Assembly (NCBI GenBank): GCA_943735955.1
Contig: OX030956.1
Span: 6,097,876-6,161,875, forward strand
DNA from: Piscicola geometra
Lineage: Eukaryota > Annelida > Clitellata > Hirudinida > Piscicolidae
Direction: 5' to 3'
DNA length: 64,000 nucleotides
The notes below the pieces were generated by a model. It searched no databases. It was not told where the DNA came from and saw only the letters and a list, made by a program, of their open reading frames with translations. The position numbers and the translations under genes were made by a program. Positions within the stretch are counted from its first letter, which is position 1. The number at the start of each line of letters is the position of its first letter. Below, one piece after another: positions 1-13,183 of the stretch.

Positions 1-1240
1 TACAAATGTAAATAAAATTATTATTCAGAACTTACCATCGAGATCGTTTTGGCTGAAGTTACTCTGCACCTGCATTCGATGTATGGTGATGAGGGAGCTT
101 AAGAGATTCATTCAATCGGCGTTGAGAATCTAACTTAGCCGTAACATGTGTGTCTTTTAAGTGCGAATAGATTATTTTGAAATCGATTAGCATGAAGCCT
201 GTACTGTATAGGTTTTAGAAACTTCGGTGGTTTAGAAAGTGGAAAAATGTGACTTAACGAGAAAGGATTTTGAATAGAACTTAAATTATATCAGTAAAAG
301 GTTCTGAAGTTCTAGATTATTTGAGTTATATAAAGTACATTTTTCGTGTTCAAAGTGCTTGTCTAGCATCTTTGATGTAGAAGACAGACGTTCTTTATCG
401 ACCCAATTCAGCATCTTGCATGTTATGTGTGTTTATTTTCCAAGTTTGTTATTAGACGACTTTAACTTTAAAATGGAAACAGCTTTTCATATTTTAAGTC
501 TTTCTCAACACACTTCTACCCACCCGTCATACAAACACAGCGGTTCGTGTTTTCTTTTCGATGCGTTGATCCTATTATTAGACTTCTAGTTTGTAATAAT
601 TTATGCAATTGACATTTGCAAGAACAAAATTTGTTTATAGGCATGTAATAAGTGCACCAACGCTGGAAACATGGATTGAAAGTATACTCCCATGATTTCG
701 AATTAATGGAGCAGCATGTTTGTGCCAGTGAGTGAACGCGAGTAGTTGAGTGGTTTGGAAGGAAAAGAAGGCTACTTACTGAGATATCTATTTTTATTTT
801 TAAGTTCTTAAGTGATAGGAATGTTAAATGTTTGTTATAACTTTATTGTGTTTTTATTTTATTTTGGTATGTATCTTCAGTGAATATTCTTCCCATATGT
901 GTTTTTGATTATGGGTGGGTGAGAATGTTTGTTTGTGTGTTTTGTACGCTCACGTGAGAGAGTATCGGCACCAACAAAAAACAGTTTGAGGCGTATGAAG
1001 TAACGATCAAGCGATGAAGAAGCAGGCTGGTGTTTAGGCAACGGTTCCCGTTCAACGCTAATGCTTATTCGATATTATGGGAGGCAAAAGCATAAATGAT
1101 GAACGATCTAAACATTAAATTAATGGACTTTTTAAAAACTTCTCTAATGTAGATTTTGCGAGTTTGTTTAAGGGTCTTGGGATATTATAACAAACATAAA
1201 TAATGTAGTGCTTTTTTTATTCCATTCTGAAAACTTTGAA
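1..1240. other. No gene recognised
   Basis: AT-rich sequence with many stops in all frames. The longest open stretch (359-589, +, 76 codons) has no recognisable motif and no convincing splice context. Nothing else is supportable here. Confidence 0.6.
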
Positions 1241-1249
1241 CACTTGATA

Positions 1250-1816
1250 CAATACAATACAATACAATACAATACAATACAATACAATACAATACAATAC
1301 AATACAATACAATACAATACAATACAATACAATACAATACAATACAATACAATACAATACAATACAATACAATACAATACAATACAATACAATACAATAC
1401 GATACAATACAATACAATTCAATAAAATACAATACAATACAATACAATACAATACAATACAATACAATACAATACAATACAATACAATACAATACAATAC
1501 AATTTTATAAAATACAATACAATACAATACAATAAAATAAAATAAAATAAAATAAAATAAAATACAATAAAATAAAATAAAATAAAATACAATACAATAC
1601 AATACAATACAATACAATACAATACAATACAATACAATACAATACAATGCAATGCAATGCAACACAATACAATGCAATAAAATAAAATAAAATAAAATAC
1701 AATACAATACAATACAATACAATTCAATACCCTACAATACCATACCATACCATACAATACCATACCATACCATACAATACAATACAATAAAATACAATAA
1801 AATACAATACAATACA
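1250..1816. repeat. (AATAC)n pentanucleotide satellite
   Basis: Over 500 bases of the 5-bp unit AATAC, with interspersed AATAA, AATGC and CATAC variant blocks, mostly in the right half. The long open frames on both strands are products of the period and encode only (YCIVL)n or (QYNTI)n. The array runs directly into a short motif (1812-1842) that recurs at 37404-37436, so it may be the expanded tail of a retroposon. Confidence 0.95.
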
Positions 1817-1842
1817 ACGACGAATATTATTAACGTGGCGTA

Positions 1843-2556
1843 TACACGAACGAGCTTCAAGACCACTCGGTTATGAAAATTGATACAATTGAAATTGTTT
1901 ATGATTGTAAATAATTTAATATTAGGTTATAGCGGCTTCAAAAGAAATCAACTGAGACTGGTCTAAACAGTACCTACCAAAATAACACAAAAGTGACTGT
2001 TCAAACTGCCTACACTACTCTCGCATCTCAGTTATTTCTCAATAAGATCTTGTCATGATCTTGCTTATCTAAAACCAATGAGTGAGTGTCGTAGAGTTGT
2101 ATTCTCTGTTGTAATCAGCGAATCCGTTGAAAATGTTGAAATATTTAACAAGTTTCTAGTAATTTTATTTAATATATATATTCCTTTTTGAATATAGAAT
2201 AATAATATGTATATTTACGTATTTGAAGGTTTTGTGAGAGCTGTTTAAAAAATTGCCACAATATTCTTCTAGATTAATTATAATTAATCTGGAAATAATA
2301 TTTTGTGTATTTTTTTGACCAATTAAAAAAGGCTGTTTTCATAATTAATAATTTAGATATTTTTTCTTTTTGGTTATAAAAATTAAAGCTTGTTAAAAAA
2401 TTTTAGATGATAATTTAATAATAAATAATTTAGAACAATAACAAAAACGGTTTTAAGTTTCAAATTAGATTACCTTGGCAACGCTTGCAGTCATTTTATA
2501 TAGATTTATGTAAAATAAAGTTTTAATAGACCTAAAGTAAAATAAAACAAACAAAA
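1843..2556. other. No gene recognised; upstream region of first bestrophin
   Basis: AT-rich and non-coding. It presumably holds the promoter and 5' leader of the bestrophin that starts at 2557, but no motif can be assigned with confidence. Confidence 0.5.
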
Positions 2557-5500
2557 ATGACTGTTCAGTACAACAGATTTCTTCTGAATGTTCAGACAGT
2601 TGAATATGGCTTATTTCGTCTTATGTTTAGGTAAATTACTTGTAGGCGCACGCACACACATGTAGGAATATATAACTATATACATACTTGGAATTTATTT
2701 TACTTTTTCTTATAGTTTGCAAAAACTTTTTCTACAGGTGGAAAGGCAGCGTATATAAGATGATATGGCCTGAATTGCTTCTTTTTGTTTCCCTCCACAC
2801 CATAATCAGTTTCACCTACCACATCATTCTGAACGATCCGCAAAAAGAGTGAGACTTGGAGAAAAAATTTTGGTTTTTTTACATTTTTCCATCTATGCTG
2901 ACTAAATAACGTCATTTTACTCCATTATTATTGCATCTAGACCATTCTAAATTATATTCACCATTAGAATAAAAATACAAAAAGCAATAAGCGTATTTAG
3001 ATGAATAGATTTAATGTAACTCCAAATACTAACTAAGCAATTGACTAAGCAATTCGTTGATCAGTGCTAAAATAATATTTATAAATTCAAGTAGAAAAAA
3101 TGAAGTTCTATATAATAAATTTTTCTTTTGTTTAATTTTTTTAAACAATAAAAAAGACATAAATTATAGAAAACTCAAATTTTTTACCAGTAGTCTTCTA
3201 TGCGTTCAATGAAATGTATTTCTCTTGATAAAAACCTTAATATTAGTTAAAAAAAATAAATATCATTATTAAACAGATCTTTTGAATTAATTGGAAAGTA
3301 CTGCAATGAGTTCAGCACAAAACTACCCTTGTCTTTCGTCTTGGGCTTTTTCGCCGGCTCCACGCTGAAACGATTTTGGGTGCAGTTCAGCACCATTATT
3401 TGGCCAATTAATGTGGCGTATAAAGTTGGCGCTCTAATAAGGGGAGAGGTTACTACTTTTTGAATATCAATCTCAAAAAATATTTATTATTATTTTTTGA
3501 TTTTATAAATAGTTCGCAGTTTAAATTAGGAAAAGTATTTTATATAAAAAAAATACATAGTATTTTACGGTATTTACACTGGGCAGGACGAGGAGGGTAG
3601 GATGATGCGGAGGAACATAGTGAGGTATGTGTTTGCAGGCTTCATTTCCGCCTTGTGCATGAATAGCCAAAGTATCTCAAAAAGATTTCCAACACTCGAT
3701 CATTACGTTAACGCTGGTTAGTTAATCGTTTATATAACTAAAGTTGCGAAATTTTAACTCACTTTGTTTAAATATTTTGAAAAATTAAACTTCCAGCTGA
3801 AATTAATACCATAAAACTCCATGCGTACCATGGGCGGCGATCCTGGGGGGTTCTGGGATCCGGTCCCCTCCACTTTTTGGTAGTGGGGGGGTCCGCCTTA
3901 ATGTGGATCCCCCCACTTTTTTCAATAAAAACATTTTAAAACTCGTTTTGATACGAGCAGAATCGTCAACCATGGCATAAAACAGAATGTTTATATAGTA
4001 ATACGTTGTGAGTATGTTTAGTTATAGTGATAGCTGTCTAAAACCAAACTATTCTTCGCTTACTTAAATAGTCGTATAAAAAAGTTTTAAAATGTTTTTT
4101 TGTAAGCGGGGGGAGGGGAAATCTGGACCCCAGGACCCCCCCAGGATCGTCTATGCTGGTTAGGACCCTCCAAGATTTGCAGCAGATCGCCGTCCCAGAT
4201 GCGTACTTATGTATAATGCGCATCTAATTTTTTTTATAATGTTGAAAAATAAAGATAAAATACTGAAAACTTAGACTATCTTTTTGGCGCTGTGAAAAGC
4301 ATTTTAACTTTACCAGCTTGTGTTTGGAGTCATTTTGCAGCTTCTGTGAAAGGATGATGCCATCTAAGATAACAGCAAACACATAATGTGGCTAACTTGG
4401 AGTGTTTGTAAAACTAGCCAGTCACTGACCCTCCATTCTTAACTCCTCTATACAGGGGCATTTCTTTACAGATTTTTTTTCACTCTGGCTGAGACGTTGG
4501 AAATCTCATTGATCTTTTTTGATTCGCTAGAGTTTCATCAGGCCTGCCTTGTGTCTTTGTCAATACTCTCTGACAACTCACCACTACGAAACTTACGATG
4601 CACAGCTTGAATGCCGTGAGAATATGGGTACTTGATAAGCACAATTTTTTTTGACTGAATATTAATAACTTTCATACATGAGTTAAACACGAAAAGTGTA
4701 AAAATGCATTTGAAAATTTCATTGCGTCAATTTAGAACTTCTAAAAACTTTCAAGTGTGAAATTTAAAGATAAAAAACTGCGCGTTGTCTATGGAGTTTT
4801 ACCATGTTTCAAAAAAAATTCCGAGACCGTTCTTAATGAATTATTCTCAATACTAAAAGATTTTTTTTTTTATAACCACTATTAGAGGTCAAAGACCTGC
4901 GTGCTTTTAACTCACTAAACTAAACTAAATAATCTCAATTAAAACATTGCAAACTTCAGGGTTTTTAACAGCTGATGAAAAAAAGAAATGGGAAAATATA
5001 AACGTCAATGTTGCTAAATACTTTGTGCCTTTTGTCTGGGCGGGCCAATTGGTCCAAAAAGCAGAAGAGCAAAATCGATTAACTACAAAGTTGTCTACAG
5101 TCACTCTGATCGACGTCTGTCTTCAGTTACCAATTTCAGTTATATTTATGATTTCTAGTTTTATTTTGATTAGAAAAATTCATCTTCATTCATCTAAATT
5201 CTATTAATAAAAGTAAAAAGTATTTAACAGTATTTTTAAATTTTTCGCGTTCCCACATCAAGCATATAAACAGTGCGAGAGGACTTTGTGGATTCATGAC
5301 TGCAATAGAAGATATTGCAAGTTCTTTGGCCTACACCCAAGTCGGCTTTTTTTAATGAAAAATTTTTGATTTGCTAAGTTTGTCTAAAATTATTCTATTC
5401 TATATTAAATAGATATGTTTTAGCCTAAGCAATAGTAATTATACATTTTTTTCCATGTATGTTGGCTTTCTAGGTGGTCATTGTGGCTGTTTTTACATTC

Positions 5501-6810
5501 GTCGCTTCTTGTCTTCTGGGCCGCTACAACTTTGACAACGGAGATGAAGGCGACTTTTATTTCCCAATAATAACCATCTTTCAGTTTATCTTCTACATGG
5601 GATGGCTCAAGGTTGAATAGCTTGTTCCTTGTTAACATGTGTGAATGTCATTTTATTTATGAGCATTCAATTAATCACTAATGATTTGTATAGCGCCCTT
5701 TACTAAGTGAACAAAGGCGCTCTTCAAATAAATTTGTTAAATAAAACGGTTTTTAGACCATTACCAATATATGTATATATATAAATTAAAATATATATAT
5801 AAACACACAATCAACCTCAATAATCCAACCTCACCCACCCCACCATGACAATCACCGCCAAAAAATCACTATCACCATAAATAAAAAATTCTTTCATCAC
5901 CACAATACCAACACTCATACCACAGCACAATCATCACCACATCATCCTCAAAACACAATCATCATTCTTCTCAATTTTCTGTCTTGCCACTGGTGCCGAG
6001 GCTGCGAAAGAGGGTGAAGGAGAAGTCTTTGCCAACGCTGGTACTGCTGCTGCTATGGAAAGCTTTCTCCTTTATCCTTTCTCCTTGAGCGCTTTGATTC
6101 CCTGCGGCCATCTTGGTCTGCTGCGGCCATTCTCGACAGATTTAAAACAACCAACATTTGCACTAAAAACATTCTAATTAATTAAATTTAATTTTTATTT
6201 AGACTTTAGATTCTAAAATTTAAATATATTATACCCAAAACCGTTTATTCCACAAATTTATTTGAGCGGCTGCCAAAATGGCAGCCGCTAACCAAAAAAG
6301 CATTCTATTCATTTTCAAAATAGAGAAGCAATATATACGCGCAATTCCGTTTTAATGAATATAAATGATGTACACACATTTTTGGAATACAGATATCTTC
6401 TAAAGAGTCTTTGTATCAATGTTGTGTACTTTTTTTCCAAAGGTAGCTCTTGGTGGAATAAACGCATTTGGAAGGGACGATGACGACTTTGAATTTCCAT
6501 CATTAATCGATTCTTTCTTGCACGTATGTTCTGGAAAATGATCTAGAAAAACCAATTCATATTATAAAAGTAAATATTATAAAAAAGTTTATTAAATTGT
6601 AAACGATTTACTGCCAGCCTGCACTGCACACCGCAGGAGTGTTACATAGTGGTTGACACACTGCACAACAAACTGCCTACAATCAAGAAGGACGCCAACT
6701 GGGACAACACAGAAGTTCTATTGCCTTACACTTTCGCTTCTCTCAAAACAATGAAGCCTCTCTATGTCGGATCTGCAGTCGGCTACAAGTTTGTTGTGTT
6801 TAAAAAATGA
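2557..6810 (+). CDS. Bestrophin family anion channel, copy A
   Basis: Nine exons join in phase to a 370-aa protein: 2557-2630, 2738-2848, 3277-3448, 3587-3716, 4960-5114, 5263-5340, 5474-5611, 6443-6523 and 6637-6810. Seen: the bestrophin order of WKGSVYK, SFVLGFF, a DEEGRMMRR block, KRFPTLDHYVNAG, TADEKKKWE, FVPFVW, the transmembrane stretch ending GWLK, and INAFGRDDDDFEFP, which matches the family's calcium clasp. A short C-terminal block, VDTLHNKLPTIKKDANWDN, follows and then TGA. Known of the family: pentameric, calcium-activated chloride or bicarbonate channels of plasma membrane or ER. The protein stops right after the conserved core, without the long tail of vertebrate BEST1. Exons 5 and 6 end in unusual donors (gtctgt, gtcggc), which recur in the next gene. 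Intron 4 holds a MITE and intron 7 a dispersed repeat. The start is the first ATG before the conserved N-terminus. Confidence 0.9.
3829..4198. mobile_element. Short hAT-type MITE (copy 1), in bestrophin A intron 4
   Basis: A 370-bp element bounded by the 8-bp direct repeat ATGCGTAC (3821-3828 and 4199-4206). The ends are imperfect inverted repeats: CATGGGCGGCGATC on the left, and the complement of GATCGCCGTCCCAG on the right. The subterminal sequence GCAAATCTTGG is shared with three other copies in the window. No coding capacity. The 8-bp duplication points to mobilisation by a hAT transposase. Confidence 0.85.
5675..6240 (-). mobile_element. Dispersed retroposon-like repeat, copy 1
   Basis: About 560 bp that reappear in reverse orientation at 22800-23400. 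Shared landmarks are a TATAGCGCCC block, a CA-rich tract, a segment beginning TGTCTTGCCACTGGTGCCG, and AACCGTTTATT-type ends. It lies in intron 7 of bestrophin A. There is no convincing open frame. The TATAGCGC end with a TGAT-rich tail, clearer in the other copy, suggests a SINE-like element. Confidence 0.7.
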
Positions 6811-7704
6811 TGCTCCGAAGGCCTATTGAATACTGCTTGAAATAATCCTGCACTAAAAACACACACCCAGCGTGCCTTTGAAGCAACACAAGATCATAGA
6901 AACAATTGAAGTGATGCAGAAAAACAGCAAAAAGACTGTGTGAAGCTTTGAAGGACACAGATTTTTTTTGATGTTTTCATTGAACAATATTGATGTTGAA
7001 CCCATTATATTTCAAGTTTTAGTTTATTTAAAATAAAGATTTAACATTTCTCTATTTAGTTGTATACTTAATAAAGAGTAATTTCGTGGTCAGGCACTTG
7101 AATCAGTTGTCAGAAGCAGTCACCAAAATTAAATCTCTAGAAAATTAAAAGACTTGCTTGAAATTGTATGAAAAATATAGCATGTTATTGTTTTTTTATT
7201 AATATATAATAAAAGAATTGTTTTATGGCGTTTTATTGCTTTTTAATTAATATCCCATATTACCCGATTATTTTATATTAACCTCCATTTGCAACAATTT
7301 AAAAAATTAATTTTAAATATAAATAAATAAATAACACAATTTTATTAAAATTACATATCATTACGATCGATTATAGTATACATGAGCTTATATAGTTTTG
7401 AATATTTTTTCCCTAAAATTAATTAGGTTATTTGAAAAGAGTTTACTGGTATTTCATGATACCCTACTTTTCTGTACTTGAAAATATAAAAATTTAAACA
7501 AAGTAATATAATTTTTTCAAATAAGTATTTTTATTGCATCTTTTTCAAACAGCTAAAGTGATAATTTACTATAAAATAAAATTAAATCTAAAAAAAATAA
7601 CGTTTTTGAATTTTAAATATGATTACCTTAGTAACGTCTTCAGATCTTTAATTTATCCTTCTCTTGAATAAAGTTATGAATTATCCTTAAATAAGATTTT
7701 TAAA
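6811..7704. other. Intergenic, between the two bestrophins
   Basis: The first ~250 bases are 3'-UTR-like and match sequence beyond the LINE insertion in the second copy (11945-12130). The rest is AT-rich with no open frame of note. AATAAA-type polyadenylation signals are plausible near 7029-7075. Confidence 0.5.
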
Positions 7705-10599
7705 ATGACCGTTAATTATAGCAGATTACTTTTGAATTCTCAGAAAAAAAACTATGGCCTGTTTCGTCTTATGTTTAAGTAAGTTTTTATGTAGCTGAAG
7801 TACAAGCAGACTTTAACATGTATATAAATATCTATATAATTTTAAAAACTCTAAAGGTGGAAAGGCAGCGTATACAAGATGATTTGGTTTGAATTGCTCA
7901 TTTTTTTCGTCCTTCACGCCATTCTCAGTTTCATTTACCACGTCCTTCTGAACGAACAACACAAAGAGTGAGAATGGAAAAATGAATCTTTGGATTTTTT
8001 AAAGACTAATTTAGGAATTTTACAAAAGTTATTTTAATTTTGCATTCAATAGGATATGCAAAAGAAAAAATAGTATTTACTACATTTTTATAAACAAACG
8101 TTAAAAAAGGGATTTTATTATTATTATTTAAATCAATTCATTTTCAATTGCCTCAAATGTTCATGGTGACTATGAGAGATATTACACAAGTTTTCTTAAT
8201 AATTTTAGTCATGTTCTGTTATTTGACGTAAAAAGAAATCAAAATAATTAAATAAATAAATAATTATTTTGAAAATAAGAAAATTCAAGTTCTATTTACA
8301 ACTACCATTGATATGCTTCTTATTTTAAACCATAATAATTGCTTTTATCATATTTTGATAGGCAAAATTAATTATTTTAATTTAATGAGTTGAACTTTTA
8401 ACGATTATAAGCTATAATTGCAACAAAGCTTCAAGGCTCGTGTATGACCAGTTGAATTATTCAAATTATTCATTGGAGTATTATACTCCACGACTGTTTA
8501 ATGCTTTCAATTACAAACTTAAACTATATGCAATACTATGCAGATCATTCGAGGTGTTGGGCAGATACTGCAATGCTTACAGTCATCAAGTACCATTAGC
8601 TTTCATCTTGGGCTTTTTTGTCGAAAGCACATTAAGCAGATATTTGGAGCAATTCAGTACTATTCCTTGGCCGATCAATGTAGCATTCAAAGTGGGAGCT
8701 CTTATAGGAGGACAGGTTAATATTTTAAAATAGGAATCTAATTAAAAAAGAATTTAATTAATTAAATAAAGTTTATCACATTTAGCCCTGCTCCTTTCAA
8801 ATTTATTTTAATTTTAGAATTAAAAGTTTTTTTCAAAATATTATTTTTAATGTTTATTTTATGGAACTTTCGCTTGGCAGGACGAGGAGGGTAGGATGAT
8901 GCGGAGGAACATAGTGAGGTATGCCTTTGCGGGCTTCATGAGTGGCATCACTCAAATCAACCCTCGCATAACAAAGAGGTTCCCAACACTCGACCATTTC
9001 GTTAACGCAGGTTGGGCTATTATTTATAGAGTATACTTAGCCAAATGCTTCATAATGCTAGTTTATTCCTAAACTATCATTAATGACTGAAGAAAGGTTC
9101 TCTACTAAAATGACAGGGATTATAACAGCGGATGAAAAGAGGATCTGGGAAAGCATAAATTACGATGATTGTAAACTTTTCGTGCCTTTTATTTGGGCGA
9201 GCCAAGTGGTCCGAAAAGCCGAAAAACAAAAGCGTTTAGTGTCGAAATTGTCTACAGTCACTCTGATTGACGTCTGTTTTCAGTTGCCCATTTAAGTCAT
9301 TCATTTTTATCTACCTAATAAATAAATGTAACGATTATATAAAAATTGTATTCATTTACTATAAAATAGTCAAGAGTATTCAATGTGTTATTTCCACAAT
9401 GTCAAGCATATGAATGAGACGAGAGAACTTTGCGAATACATGACTGACGTGACTGAGATCGCCCTTTCTCTGGCCTACGTTCAAGTCGGTTTTGTAGAAG
9501 TCAATAACGATTGAATAGACTCTTTCAAATTGCATTTATTCAGCTTATTTCATTGACAAAAATTTCAAATATATATATTTGACCAAACAACTGTTATTCT
9601 TTTTATTATCCGACATATCTAAAAAAACTATTTCGACGTTTACGTTGCTGTTTTAGGTGGCCATAATAGCTGTCTTGACCTTTTGCGCTTCCTGTCTACT
9701 GGGCCGTTTCAACTTCGAAAACGGAGATGAAGGCGACTTTTATTTCCCAATAATGACCCTTTTCCAGTTTATCTTCTACATGGGATGGCTCAAGGTTGAT
9801 TAGCTTGTTCCTTGTTAATATGTGTGAATGTCATTTATTTATGAGCATTCTATTCATTTCTCAAAATGGAGATATGAAACTCCACTTATAACGCGCAAGT
9901 TTTTCTTCTGCATGAATAAAAATTAAATGCATGCATTGAAAAAAAGTCTGCTAAAAATGATTTTGTGTAATGTATAATTCACAAATTTGAGAATGATAGC
10001 TGCATATCATAAACGAGTGTTTACGGTAGTTTCATGATTTCTTCAAAGGTAGCTCTTGCTGGAATAAATGCATATGGAAACGATGACGACGACTTTGAAT
10101 TTCCATCTATAATCGACGCTTTTTTGCACGTATGTTTGTGAAAATAATCTAAAAAAACCAATTCATATTATAAAAGTAAATATTATAAATAACTTTATTA
10201 AATTGTAAACGATTTACTGCCAGCCTGCACTGCACACCGCAGGAGTGTTACATAGTGGTTGACACACTGCACAACAAGCTGCCTACACTCAAGAAGGACG
10301 CCAACTGGGACAACACAGAAGTTCTATTGCCTTACACTTTCGCTTCTCTCAAGACCATGAAGCCCATCTTTGTCGGAACTGCAGTCGGCTACAAGTTTGT
10401 TGTGTTGAATGAGAGGCTAGATGCCTCGCCTTGCCTATTTACTTACTCCTGTCAATTATCCTTTCTGGGACATAAGCAGTCAACCAGACGTGTTGGTCTA
10501 GAGCGAGTGCTTCCAGCTGCTCCCACGTTCTTTGGTCTTGTGTCAGTCTCCAAATCCCTGCGCCAATTTTTTTCAGGCATTTTCTTTTTCCCTAGCTGA
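7705..10599 (+). CDS. Bestrophin family anion channel, copy B
   Basis: Nine exons: 7705-7778, 7857-7967, 8544-8715, 8881-9010, 9117-9271, 9407-9484, 9657-9794, 10049-10129 and 10243-10599. The first eight have exactly the same lengths and phases as copy A, so this is a tandem duplicate. Seen: MTVNYSRLLLNS start, LAFILGFFVES, DEEGRMMRRN, KRFPTLDHFVNAG, FVPFIW, GWLK and INAYGNDDDDFEFP (calcium clasp). The last exon reads through VDTLHNKLPTLKKDANWDN to FVVLN and then, from about 10410, into an antisense LINE fragment. This adds roughly 60 unrelated residues before TGA at 10597. Whether the chimeric tail is expressed, or whether the gene is decaying, cannot be told; the channel core has no breaks. 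Confidence 0.87.
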
Positions 10600-11945
10600 A
10601 AGCCTATCTCGTTGTACTGGCTGCTGGCTCTCAAAGGATATGCCTCGTCCATCTCCAACGGTTTTTCATTATTTCTTTATCGACAAGCAGTTGGTTGGTT
10701 TTTTTCTCCAAAAGTCTTCGTTTGAGATCTTGACTGGCCAGCGCATCTTCAAGATGCTCTTCAGGCAGGCATTGATGAAGACCTGTATCTTCTTCATGGT
10801 GGCCACAGTGTTTCTCGATGTTTTCTGCTCCATAGAGAAGTATTGGCTTCACCAAGCTATAAACGAGCCTAATCTTGGCGTTGATGCCAATCACACTAGA
10901 TCCCCAGATCTTGGTCAGCTGATGTGAGGCTGCACATGTTTTCCCTATGCGGTTTCGGACGTTTCATCTGTCCTTCCATATGAAGGTTTCCATCTCCTTC
11001 AGCACTTCACTTTGGACTGTGATAAGCGTGTTGGTATTGAAGGCATTTTTTTCAACACTTTTCATTTTTCTCTGTTGATCACGAGACATACTCTAGACCT
11101 ACTCTGCTATTGTTTAGGTATTTTCCTGAATTTGTTGTTAGGTGTGGAAAAAAAAGCAGATCCTCAGCAAAGTCAATGTCGTTTAATTGTGTCCATTGGA
11201 TGCTGTTCTGTCTTTGATTTGTTGAAGTATTTATTATTCAGTCTACTGCTAGTAGAAACAGGAAAGGCGAAAGGGGGCAGTCTTCCCTCAGTCCGGTTCT
11301 CATCCGAAAGCTTCAGTTAGCTGTCTGTCACGGACCTTTCTGAAAGTCATTCTTTTATAGGAATTCCTAGTGATGTCGACAATCTTTCTTGGCACTCTTT
11401 AGTGTCTCAGCTGCTTCCAAAGGATCTCTCGGTCAAACACTATCAAAGGCATTCTCTTAGCCACAATTAACATATAATGGAGAATTTCACTCAAGCGATT
11501 GTTCCAGAATGCTGCACAGTGTTGCAATTTGATCTGTGCACGATCTCATCTTTCGAAAGTTGATCTTGGAGATGTGAATCTACGGCATCTTTCAGTCGCT
11601 TCAGCAGAACGCGATTGAACACTTTTCCTGGCATAGACAACAGCGTAAATTTTCGATAATTGGAAGAAAAACTGAGAAATTGCCTTTTTGGAGAGCTTAA
11701 CGAGATAACCTTACCATTCTTTTGAGGCTTTTTTCTTTTCCCACATCTCTTCCTTTGTCCCAGTGCAGCGCTTGATCGACTAGTAGCTTGCAGCTGGTGG
11801 AACATAAAAGCGGGTTTAGAGGAGCTGGCCTGTTGAGTCATTCTTGAAAGTTCTGAGCCCACTTCCTCTTCTGTTCCTCTTCATTTTTATCTTTTACTGG
11901 CAAGCTTTAATACATGGCAAGTAATTAATCAAAGACATGTTGGAT
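10410..11945 (-). mobile_element. Decayed LINE fragment (RTE-like reverse transcriptase)
   Basis: On the minus strand, 11491-11862 contains a reverse-transcriptase stretch resembling the LLSMPGKVFNRVLLKRLKDAV segment between finger and palm. 10631-10894 contains the typical LINE C-terminal block (KIRLVYSLVKPILLYGAE, then RRWTRHIL). The frame is broken by stops and indels. The element interrupts sequence that is continuous in bestrophin A: the match to A stops at about 10410 and resumes at about 11945. It is therefore an insertion after the duplication, or a loss from A. Confidence 0.8.
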
Positions 11946-11949
11946 ATTG

Positions 11950-13183
11950 ATGTAAATAAAGTGTGCACTGAACACACACAGCGTGCCGTTGAAGCAGCAG
12001 AGGATGGTGGCGTGGTCTGAAATGGAGCAAAAAAACCAAAAAAACAAGAAAACTAAATGAAGGAGGTTTTGACGGACACTGAGAAACTCTTCAATGTTTT
12101 CTTTGAAGCTTGTTTAGTGAATATAATATTTATGCCCGAACCACTCGGTTTGAGAAGTTTTAATTTTTGTCCGAATAAAATATCAATAAGCCTATATAAT
12201 AAAGGAATAATGCTAGTTGGGTCAATAATGGGAATTGCCATTGATTTAAAATATATTCTTTAGGAAAATCCCGCGAAAATTCTTGAAGATGACCACTGCG
12301 ATGCAGGGAAGTGAGTTAATATCTATGCAATTGAACTAATCGCTTTTAGTCAAACGAATGTTAATGTTCGCAGCAAGCAACTGCTGAAGAAGCGTCACTA
12401 TAAAACTACTCTTTTCGGAATATAAAAGTTCAGGCTGATCTAGATGGTATTTCAAAGCAAATTCTGACGTTAAAAATAATTGAGACTAAGATCCATAAGA
12501 AAAGGACGACTATAAATGCTGAATGAAGATCCGAAACCGTAAGCGAGAAATGGTGGAATAATAATGAAGGCAACAAGGATCGAAGGAAAAAATTTAATAA
12601 AACATACAGCTTCATGATTTGTTGTGGAATTTACAATAAGCCATGACAGTTTGTCCCTCTGACGACTGCAAGCAATTGTCGCAAAAACGAGTGACTCTAA
12701 TACTGACATCCCCTTGCCAATGCGTGAGAAGCAACTTGAAAGATCGAAACTTGTAAGCGTTGTAATTTCAGTTTGGTATTGGCGATTTATATGCAAGAAG
12801 CCATTGAAAAACCTAAAAAAAGCGGAAAATAAATTTTCACATAGCCAGTTGCGTAATCATTTGTAAAGCTTTCGAAAAATTCGAAAATTTAAAAGCTAAG
12901 CAAGGGCAACAACAAAAACGAATAGTGGGTCAGAAAGGCTCTCAAAAAGAGAAGCAAGTCATTAAATATATGTAACAAAAACAAAAATAGCCTAAAAGAA
13001 TATCTTTAAAATAAAATAGAAAAGATAACCACTGATTGACGACGAGATGTGAGACTAGCATCAAAATAAAAAATCCACAAGTAGAAATGCTAATTAGTGA
13101 TGTTTCAGATAAAAAGAATGAAATGAGATTATTTACAGCACAGGAGGACGTCACTGAAGCGGTAGAATGCCATTGTAAAGTTC
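11950..13183. other. Intergenic, no gene recognised
   Basis: The first 180 bases resemble the 3' flank of bestrophin A. The remainder has scattered open frames of 60-123 codons with no recognisable motif and no splice logic. It ends at the stop codon of the MAP7-like gene. Confidence 0.5.

Noticed and set aside
359..589. 76-codon frame near the window start
   Set aside because: No homology by eye, no splice or start context; expected by chance.
1168..1817. Long open frames on both strands across the AATAC array
   Set aside because: Pure product of a 5-bp period without stops; no start context, no domain, low complexity.
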